The translations under genes were made by a program, and so were the position numbers. From Verrucomicrobiales bacterium (GTDB taxonomy: Bacteria > Verrucomicrobiota > Verrucomicrobiia > Verrucomicrobiales > DEV007), in contig JALRFZ010000451.1 of the NCBI GenBank assembly GCA_023253615.1, positions 1 through 11,721 on the forward strand: DNA of 11,721 nt, written 5' to 3'. The notes under the pieces were generated by a model. That model was not told the DNA's origin and searched no databases. It saw nothing but the letters and a program-made list of their open reading frames with translations. Shown here in pieces: positions 6,537-11,721 of this stretch. Within the stretch, counting starts at the first letter, position 1, and every line of letters starts with the position of its first letter.

Positions 6537-6637
6537 GATGCCGAACGGCATCACAGCCATTAGCCGGTGGTCGAGCGAGGCACGAGCGATACCACCGGAT
6601 TTCAGGCGGGAAAAAGGGCGCATCCCGGAGGGATGCC
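6537..6637 (+). repeat. Three-hairpin dispersed repeat element, copy B (plus orientation)
   Basis: The same three hairpins occur in the opposite orientation to copy A. They are GATGCCG/CGGCATC (6537-6543 and 6546-6552), CCGGTGGT/ACCACCGG (6564-6571 and 6591-6598, 19-nt loop) and GCATCCC/GGGATGC (6620-6626 and 6630-6636). The middle loop contains CGAGCGA twice (6572-6578 and 6583-6589), which explains its greater length. Copies A and B face away from a 101-bp spacer (6436-6536) in which I see no gene or structure. Confidence 0.8.
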
Positions 6638-6757
6638 AGCCAACGTCGCCGGGAGGAAGCGCCGTCCGCTTCCCCTCATCGATTTGAAGGGGATTTCCGG
6701 CGAATCAGCGGTCCATCCGCTTCCACTCGCTCACGCTCGTGGCTACAGACGCGAAGA

Positions 6758-9574
6758 TCATTTCGCCGCGACCGGAGCCCTGGTCATGAGATAGGCGATG
6801 AGATCTTTCACCGTCGCTTCATCCATCGTCTTCAGGAGTCCCTCGGGCATGAGCGACACGGGCATGGACTCGCGTTTCGTGATCGTGTCGGCGGGAATCG
6901 TGAGCCGTTCCACCGGCGTCTGCACGGTGACGGTCTTTTCATTCTGCTCGGGCACGACCCCGGAGACGACGCGGCCGTCCTTCAGGGTGAAGACGGTGAG
7001 GAGGTAATCGGCCGGGACGACTTCGTTGGGATTGACGATGTTGCCTAACAAATAGTCCAGATTGTGCCGGTCGCTGCCGGTGAGGTCGGGTCCGATCGCG
7101 CCTCCTTCGCCGTAGAGCTTGTGGCACGCGCCGCAGAGCGCGGCATAGGTCGTCTTGCCCTTCGCCGGATCGGCCTGGGCGATGACCTCGGGTGTGAGGA
7201 GTTTCTTCCAGTCGGCGATCTCGGTCTTCAGAGCCTCGGGCGTATCGCGGACCTCGCCCCAGACTTCGCCGAGCCGCCGGGTCAGGGCCTCGTCACCGAG
7301 ACTTCTGATCTGCCTCGCGTGGAAAGGGCTGATGGCTTCGCGGGGGATTTCACCCGATGCGACCGCATTGAGAAGCGCGGTCGCGTAAAGGTTCCGGGAG
7401 ACGAGCGTATCGATGGATTCCGCGCGATTTTGGGGATTCCGAAGCCAGTGATTGAGGACTCTCTTCGGCACTCCCGCGTCCTCGTAGTTGGAAAGTCCGA
7501 GAACGGCCTCGCGCCCGATGATGCGGTCGTTGGTCCACTCCTTGAGCAATGGAAGCAGATCCGGAGTGGGATCGCGCAACAGGTTGGTCAAGGCGGCGCG
7601 GCGGGCTCCGGGATCGCCCTCGGCATTCGCGGCGATGGCGAGCAATTCATCGCGGGCCCGGCCGTCCCCGAAGACGACGGAGAGTTCGCGGATCAAGGTT
7701 TGTGTTTCCTCATCGCCGCCGGATTTGGCGATGGCGTCCCAGGCCGCGGGTTTGGTCGCCTTGCTCCAGCCCTTGAGGCCTTCGTTGAGTCCCCGGAGGA
7801 TGGGAAGGCGATTCTCTTCGGTGGCACGCGAGAGGAGTTCGTTCACCGGACCGGGCGTCTTCTCGAGATCCTCGGCGAGGCGGCGCGTGATGAGGCGTGT
7901 GACGGTGGGGAGTTTGGAGGCGAGAGCGAGTTTGACGGCTTGGTCTGGGTGTTTCGAGACCGCTTCGGCAATGCCATACCAGATCATGAGGGATTGCTGG
8001 CGGTCGGAGGCGTCTTCGGAATGGCCGCACAGAAAAGTTGCGAGTTGAATGCGCCACTCGAGCTTCCTTCTTTGCAAAGCTGCGGCGAGTTCCAAACGCA
8101 CGAGGCCTGACGCATCATTCGCCATGTTTAGGTCAACCCTCCCGTTCTCCTCTGCGACCCGGCGAACTAGCATCGCGCGCTGGCCTTCATCCTTGGAGGC
8201 GAGCAGTGAAGAACGATCAAAGGAACCATCCTGAAGCTTCGTCAACCACTCCGGCCTCCCCGTCGTCGGCTCACCCTTCCCGGGCCCGTCATACACGATC
8301 CGATAGATCCGTCCGCTGCTGCGATGAATCCCGTCGTTGTCATGGCATTCGCCGGTGTCGCTCCAGTCGTTCATCCAGACTTGTCCATCCGGCCCCGTGA
8401 TCAGGTCGAGTCCGCGGAACCAGGGATCCTTCATCATCAGGAAATCCTTTCCGTGCTTGCCGACGTAGCCGTTGCCCTCGCGTTCGAGGATGTCCATGTT
8501 GATGCGGCGGCCGTGGAGGTTGCAGGTGAAGAGTTTGCCGTGGTATTCCTTCGGCCAGACGCCGCCCTGGTAGATGAGGCAGCCCATGTGGGCGTGGCCG
8601 CCGCCGAGTTCGGAGGTCTTGTCGCTGATGCCTTCGCGGATGTCGCTCCATTTTTCCGATCCGCGATCCCAGTGGTAGTGGTCGGCGGTGTGGCCGATGT
8701 ACTCGTATGCGAGCGGATTCAGATGCGCGCCGAACATGCGTTCGTAGTAGGCGCCGGGAATGGCGTGCCAGAGGTGGCCGATGACGGTGTTCGTGTAGAA
8801 CATCTGGCCGTCCTCGTTCCAGTCGAGTCCCCAGGGATTGGTGCCGCCGTGGCAGAAGACCTCGAAGGTCTTGCGCTCGGGATGGAAACGCCAGATCGCG
8901 CAGTTCATCGCGATGCGGTCCTTTTCCGGCGTGCCGGGCGCGCCGATGTAGGAGGTCGAGGTGATGCCGTGGCGACCATAGAGCCAGCCATCGGGCCCCC
9001 ACTTCAGGCCGTTGACGATGTTGTGACCGATCGTCTCGGCGTCGAAGCCGTCGAGCATCACGACCGGCTCGCCGTCGGGGACGAGGTCGCCGTCCGCATC
9101 GGGAATGAAGAGCAACTGCGGCGCGCAGGTCACCCAGACGCCGCCGTGACCGACCGCGACGGAGGTGAGCCGTTTGCCCTGGTCCCAGAAAATGGTGCGT
9201 TTGTCAGACTTCCCGTCGCCGTCCGTGTCCTCGAGGATGGTGACGCGGTCGTTCAGATCGAGGTCCCAGCGACGCGGATTCTCCGCGAAGGTGTAACACT
9301 CCGCGACCCAGAGGCGGCCCTTCTCATCGAAGGCGATTCCGATCGGCTGGCGCACCTCGGGCTCGGAGGCGAAGACCTCGAGGCGGAAGCCCTCGGGCAG
9401 CACCGCCGTCTTCGCCGCCTCCGCGGCCGGCATGGGAGCGTCACCGGACTTTTCGGTGTCGTAGGGCTCGGGGAAGCCGGCGGCGAAGGAGAGGTTGGCG
9501 CTGATGAGAAGGAGAAGTGGCATGGGCTTCCAGCCCATGCGTTCGGCGGAGCGGAGGTGGAACGGTGTCGGCAT
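6758..9574 (-). CDS. PVC-type multidomain haem-binding dehydrogenase-like protein (CxxCH)
   Basis: The protein is 938 aa from ATG 9574, preceded by a weak AAAGAGAT; ATGs at 9622 and 9538 are alternatives. The signal peptide covers about residues 1-32 (PLLLLISANLSFA core). Residues about 55-435 form the propeller of the planctomycete/verrucomicrobial membrane-bound dehydrogenase family: LPEGFRLEVFASEP, QPIGIAFDEKGRLWVAECYTF, Asp-rich calcium loops DTDGDGKSD and DADGDLVPDG, GLKWGPDGWLYGRHG and HGGTNPWGLDW. Residues about 440-795 are helical and HEAT-like. The C-terminal 125 residues carry CGACH (814-818), followed by GPDLTG, the NIVNPNEVVPADY block and SLMPEGLL, whose Met is a likely distal haem ligand. 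It is probably a periplasmic electron-transfer enzyme; the substrate is unknown. It stands 104 nt after the toxin gene, so it may share a transcript with it or have its own promoter. Confidence 0.9.
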   Translation of the reverse strand: MPTPFHLRSAERMGWKPMPLLLLISANLSFAAGFPEPYDTEKSGDAPMPAAEAAKTAVLPEGFRLEVFASEPEVRQPIGIAFDEKGRLWVAECYTFAENPRRWDLDLNDRVTILEDTDGDGKSDKRTIFWDQGKRLTSVAVGHGGVWVTCAPQLLFIPDADGDLVPDGEPVVMLDGFDAETIGHNIVNGLKWGPDGWLYGRHGITSTSYIGAPGTPEKDRIAMNCAIWRFHPERKTFEVFCHGGTNPWGLDWNEDGQMFYTNTVIGHLWHAIPGAYYERMFGAHLNPLAYEYIGHTADHYHWDRGSEKWSDIREGISDKTSELGGGHAHMGCLIYQGGVWPKEYHGKLFTCNLHGRRINMDILEREGNGYVGKHGKDFLMMKDPWFRGLDLITGPDGQVWMNDWSDTGECHDNDGIHRSSGRIYRIVYDGPGKGEPTTGRPEWLTKLQDGSFDRSSLLASKDEGQRAMLVRRVAEENGRVDLNMANDASGLVRLELAAALQRRKLEWRIQLATFLCGHSEDASDRQQSLMIWYGIAEAVSKHPDQAVKLALASKLPTVTRLITRRLAEDLEKTPGPVNELLSRATEENRLPILRGLNEGLKGWSKATKPAAWDAIAKSGGDEETQTLIRELSVVFGDGRARDELLAIAANAEGDPGARRAALTNLLRDPTPDLLPLLKEWTNDRIIGREAVLGLSNYEDAGVPKRVLNHWLRNPQNRAESIDTLVSRNLYATALLNAVASGEIPREAISPFHARQIRSLGDEALTRRLGEVWGEVRDTPEALKTEIADWKKLLTPEVIAQADPAKGKTTYAALCGACHKLYGEGGAIGPDLTGSDRHNLDYLLGNIVNPNEVVPADYLLTVFTLKDGRVVSGVVPEQNEKTVTVQTPVERLTIPADTITKRESMPVSLMPEGLLKTMDEATVKDLIAYLMTRAPVAAK
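9520..9540. repeat. Perfect palindrome inside the signal-peptide coding region
   Basis: GCATGGGCT (9520-9528) and AGCCCATGC (9532-9540) form a perfect 9-bp stem with a 3-nt loop. On the minus strand it encodes MGWKPMP in the N-terminal region of the haem-binding protein. This compact GC-rich palindrome looks like the dispersed repeats of this bacterial group, here read as protein. Confidence 0.7.
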
Positions 9575-9678
9575 CGATATCTCTTTGAAAAGTGGGTTGG
9601 GTGTGTTCCCCGTCGAATCCATGGGGTAGCACCCACGTGATGGGAATTGTTCACAAAGCCGCGATTGAGTCCAGCAGA

Positions 9679-10011
9679 TTACGGGAGGATCAGCAAGCTG
9701 CTCGCCGGGTCTCGAATGAACGCTTGGATCAGGAGGGAATGGAGCCGGATCAAGGCGGTCACCTCCCGGGTCGTGCAGTTGCCAACCTCCAGGAAGAGGA
9801 ATTTGGGAGGAGCTCCGTAAAGAAGACTGCGTTGGAAAAAGTCGTGATCCTTGGAGACGATCGTGTAACCATTTGCGCCGGCAAAATCCCAGATCACCGC
9901 GTCATCGGTATGATCGAGACCGTTGGTGTTCACATGTGAGGACCCGGGAAAAAGATCGAGAATCTGCGGCACAATCCGGCTCGACAGATTCTCGTCGAGG
10001 AGAAGCTTCAT
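9679..10011 (-). CDS. DUF5615 family PIN-like protein (probable toxin)
   Basis: The protein is 110 aa, the usual length of the family. The PIN-like fold shows as MKLLLDENLSSRIV (1-14, acidic D6/E7), HTDDAVIWDFAGANG (34-48, D36/D37), YTIVSKDHDFFQRS (49-62, D55/D57) and PPKFLFLEVGNCTT (68-81). These acidic residues would form a metal site as in PIN ribonucleases. The start ATG overlaps the stop of the DUF433 gene as ATGA, so the two are coupled. DUF433 and DUF5615 genes occur widely as such pairs, predicted as type II toxin-antitoxin modules. RNA cleavage here is inferred from the fold and the pairing. The stop is TAA at 9679. Confidence 0.88.
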   Translation of the reverse strand: MKLLLDENLSSRIVPQILDLFPGSSHVNTNGLDHTDDAVIWDFAGANGYTIVSKDHDFFQRSLLYGAPPKFLFLEVGNCTTREVTALIRLHSLLIQAFIRDPASSLLILP

Positions 10012-10232
10012 GCCGCATCGGTGAAGAGTTTTCTTTCACGGTCGGCAGCAAAGGCGAGACAGGCTTGAATGTCGTCGCGGTTCAACTCGGGGAAGTCCTC
10101 CAGGATCTCATTCACGCTCATCCCGCCGGCCAGGTATTCGAGAACATCCTGCACGGTGATCCGTAGACCGCGAATACAGGGCTTCCCGCTCCGTTTTCCC
10201 GGTTCGATGGTGATGATTGCGCGGTAGTCCAT
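10008..10232 (-). CDS. DUF433 family antitoxin-like DNA-binding protein
   Basis: The protein is 74 aa. It follows the family pattern: MDYRAIITIEPGKRSGKPCIRGLRITVQDVLEYLAGG, then MSVNEILEDFPELNRDDIQACLAFAADRER. The segment from ITVQDV to ELNRDDI is the expected helix-turn-helix region. The family probably neutralises its DUF5615 partner and represses its own operon. ATG 10232 is chosen because the protein begins at the usual family start; the frame is open further upstream but only through the neighbouring gene. No Shine-Dalgarno is seen. It lies 58 nt downstream of the stop of the formamidase-like gene, with a 17-bp near-palindrome in that gap. Confidence 0.88.
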   Translation of the reverse strand: MDYRAIITIEPGKRSGKPCIRGLRITVQDVLEYLAGGMSVNEILEDFPELNRDDIQACLAFAADRERKLFTDAA

Positions 10233-10254
10233 GTTGGAGAGACTAAGCGATTCC

Positions 10255-10271
10255 GGATTGAAGTTCAACCC
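10255..10271. promoter_or_regulatory. Candidate operator of the DUF433/DUF5615 pair
   Basis: GGATTGAA (10255-10262), one central base, then TTCAACCC (10264-10271) form a 17-bp dyad with seven of eight positions paired. It lies 23-39 nt upstream of the antitoxin ATG, where a promoter is expected. Antitoxins of this kind commonly repress themselves through such sites. No convincing -35/-10 pair could be set beside it. Confidence 0.35.
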
Positions 10272-10290
10272 TTCGTCAAAGCGGTGGTTC

Positions 10291-11721
10291 TCAACCTCCC
10301 ACCGCCCGGTCCAGCAGATTCTTCGTGATCCGCTGCACCCGGGCATCCGGTCCATGAGGCCTCGACCAATGCGACCAGGGCAGCATGTGACCGGGCGGCG
10401 AGCTGAGCCCCTGGCACCAGAAGATGGTCGAAGCGTTGAAGACGAAATTTCCCTTCGGCCCCGGATAAATCGTCGCGGTCCATTCCTGCGGATTGACGCC
10501 GCCCTGCAGCGCCGTGCCCGCACCGACGACCTCGAGTCCGGCGATGTCCTGCGGCGGATCGCCGTGATACTCCCAGCCGATCAACCCGGGGATGGCGTCG
10601 CCCGCCTTCATCCCGGTGCCCTCGAAGATCCAGTGTTCGGGTTTCGTGCAGACCCAGTCTCCGCCGCCGTTCACGGGATCGACGTTGCGGGATCCCATCA
10701 GATACCCTTCGTCCGGTCCGCGGTGGGGAAAGGGGCCTTCGTCGCGCTCGCGGGCGACGGCGAACTTGTAATCACCGCCGTAGGGGCCGCCTCGGAACAT
10801 GATGCGGTTTTCGCGACCGTCGGTGCTCGGCGTCATCGGCGTGACCCAACAGACGGAATTGCCGGAGAAGAAAAGCAGGTTCGTTCCTTCGTCGCGTAGT
10901 TTCACGACATTCTCGTATTCGCGGATGTCCCAGTATTCGTCGTGGCCGTTGCTGAGGAAGGCCTTGAAACGCCCCGGCCGCGCGTAGGCGGGATCGTTCA
11001 TGTCCGCGTTCGTGCAGTAGGTGACGTCGTAGCCCTGCTCCTCGAGCCAATAGGCCATGGGGAATTCAAAACAAAGCCACTCGCCCGAGCCGATCGAGTT
11101 CGGGTTCTCGTAGATCTGCGAATACTTGCCATAGGGCCGGTCGAAACTGACGTCGGCCCACGGACCTTGGTTGCCCTTCGGATGGGTGTAAACGGAAAAG
11201 TTCTTCGGCCACTGGTTGTAGGCCTGCCAGGTGTTGTCCGAGGTCTGCAGGCAGATGTCGGCGGGACGATCGTCCTTCACGACAAAAACGACGAAGTTCT
11301 GCCAGTAACCCTTGCCGGTGGTGTCGGGCGTGGTGAGGCGTCCGAGGTAGACACCGCTGGGCCAGTCTTGAGGTACTGTCAGGGTCACCGAGGGTTCCCA
11401 GAGGCATTCGTGGAGATGCCGGTCGCCGCGGGTGGATTCGGGAGTGGGTTGCGTTTTTCCCGGCAACTTCTCGAAGGTCTGCATGAGCCGCGCGCCCTTG
11501 CCGCCGTAATAGCCGGTGCGGAAGATCTCAAGCCGGTAATCGGCCGGCACCTTCACGCTCACAAAAATCTTGAGCGTCTCTCCGGCGGCGACGGATTGCT
11601 TCGAGCAGTAACCCTCGATGTCCGACGAGCGCATCCCGGCCCGCTCATCAAGCCGCACGCGGGTGAGCTGCCAGTCGTCCGCGCCGGGTTTGGCGTTTTC
11701 CTCGCGGATCAGGTTGGGTTT
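10291..11721 (-). CDS. N,N-dimethylformamidase large-subunit-like protein (N terminus missing)
   Basis: 476 residues are visible and the frame is open to the right edge, so the N terminus, probably with a signal peptide, is missing. The visible part starts KPNLIREENAKPGADDWQLT. It runs through an Ig-like beta region (EGYCSKQSVAAGETLKIFVSV, FRTGYYGGKGARLM) and into the domain typical of dimethylformamidase beta subunits. There one sees NTWQAYNQWPKNFSVY, FEFPMAYWLEEQGYDVTY, LSNGHDEYWD (256-265) and FFSGNSVCWV, and the C-terminal FNASTIFWCQGLS block. Dimethylformamidase uses an iron site made of Tyr and Glu side chains; GHDEYWD may contribute, but I cannot assign ligands. Many relatives are annotated only from this domain, so formamidase activity is not established. 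No small alpha-subunit gene follows; the next gene is the antitoxin. Confidence 0.8.
   Translation of the reverse strand, partial: KPNLIREENAKPGADDWQLTRVRLDERAGMRSSDIEGYCSKQSVAAGETLKIFVSVKVPADYRLEIFRTGYYGGKGARLMQTFEKLPGKTQPTPESTRGDRHLHECLWEPSVTLTVPQDWPSGVYLGRLTTPDTTGKGYWQNFVVFVVKDDRPADICLQTSDNTWQAYNQWPKNFSVYTHPKGNQGPWADVSFDRPYGKYSQIYENPNSIGSGEWLCFEFPMAYWLEEQGYDVTYCTNADMNDPAYARPGRFKAFLSNGHDEYWDIREYENVVKLRDEGTNLLFFSGNSVCWVTPMTPSTDGRENRIMFRGGPYGGDYKFAVARERDEGPFPHRGPDEGYLMGSRNVDPVNGGGDWVCTKPEHWIFEGTGMKAGDAIPGLIGWEYHGDPPQDIAGLEVVGAGTALQGGVNPQEWTATIYPGPKGNFVFNASTIFWCQGLSSPPGHMLPWSHWSRPHGPDARVQRITKNLLDRAVGG

Larger units (their letters stand above)
6308..6757. other. 450-bp gene-free region between convergent genes
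   Basis: This gap between the Uma2 stop and the haem-gene stop contains the two repeat copies and little else. Short open frames cross it, but they run straight through the palindromes and have no ribosome sites. Past copy B there is a 6-bp stem with an 11-nt loop (6671-6676 and 6688-6693) and a CCAC...GTGG pair (6723-6742). Either could help end transcription of the flanking genes; neither has a U-tract. Confidence 0.6.

Noticed and set aside
6341..6637. CRISPR array or a pair of transposon ends
   Set aside because: There are only two copies, in opposite directions, with no regular spacers. No transposase lies between them and no target-site duplication was found, so a dispersed repeat pair fits better.
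6457..6794. Short plus-strand open frames in the repeat region
   Set aside because: They run through the palindromes of copy B and into the 3' end of the haem gene on the other strand, with no ribosome site or conserved motif.
8324..9640. A 438-codon plus-strand open frame
   Set aside because: It is antisense to the propeller part of the haem-binding protein; its valine/aspartate-rich translation has no family features.

Overview
The window is high-G+C DNA with a gene content typical of the Planctomycetota-Verrucomicrobiota group. It holds a giant protein with the C-terminal CxxCH domain known mainly from Pirellula/Verrucomicrobium-type bacteria, a secreted type I sulfatase, a PQQ-type beta-propeller with embedded EF-hands, a TIM-barrel sugar isomerase, a Uma2 nuclease-like protein, and several small palindromic intergenic repeats. 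Verrucomicrobiota is my best guess from the repeat style; this is an inference, not a proven placement.

Layout. Positions 1-78 are the 3' end of a plus-strand gene that enters from the left edge. A short intergenic stretch follows, with a 7-bp tandem repeat and a hairpin. From 5641 down to 166 lies a four-gene minus-strand cluster, in order of transcription: sugar isomerase/epimerase (4781-5641), sulfatase (3285-4784, overlapping the isomerase by 4 nt), EF-hand PQQ-like propeller (1789-3219) and a glycoside-hydrolase-like secreted protein (166-1770, 18 nt after its neighbour and with a perfect Shine-Dalgarno). A good sigma70-like promoter precedes the isomerase. Diverging from it is a Uma2-family gene (5768-6307). 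Downstream of Uma2, between it and a convergent gene, are two copies of a three-hairpin element of about 100 bp in inverted orientation (6341-6637). The rest is minus strand: the multidomain haem-binding dehydrogenase-like protein (6758-9574), a DUF433/DUF5615 antitoxin-toxin pair (10008-10232 and 9679-10011, 4-nt overlap), and an N,N-dimethylformamidase large-subunit-like protein cut by the right edge (10291-11721).

How the genes may work together. The four-gene cluster looks like a small catabolic unit. The sulfatase and GH-like protein would act outside the cytoplasm on sulfated or decorated glycans, the propeller may oxidise or bind a product or partner, and the cytoplasmic isomerase would process a released sugar. 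No SusC/D-type uptake genes are visible. The substrate cannot be told from sequence alone. The most unusual non-coding structure is the paired inverted repeat element at 6341-6637. I see no tRNA, rRNA, CRISPR array or transposase gene.
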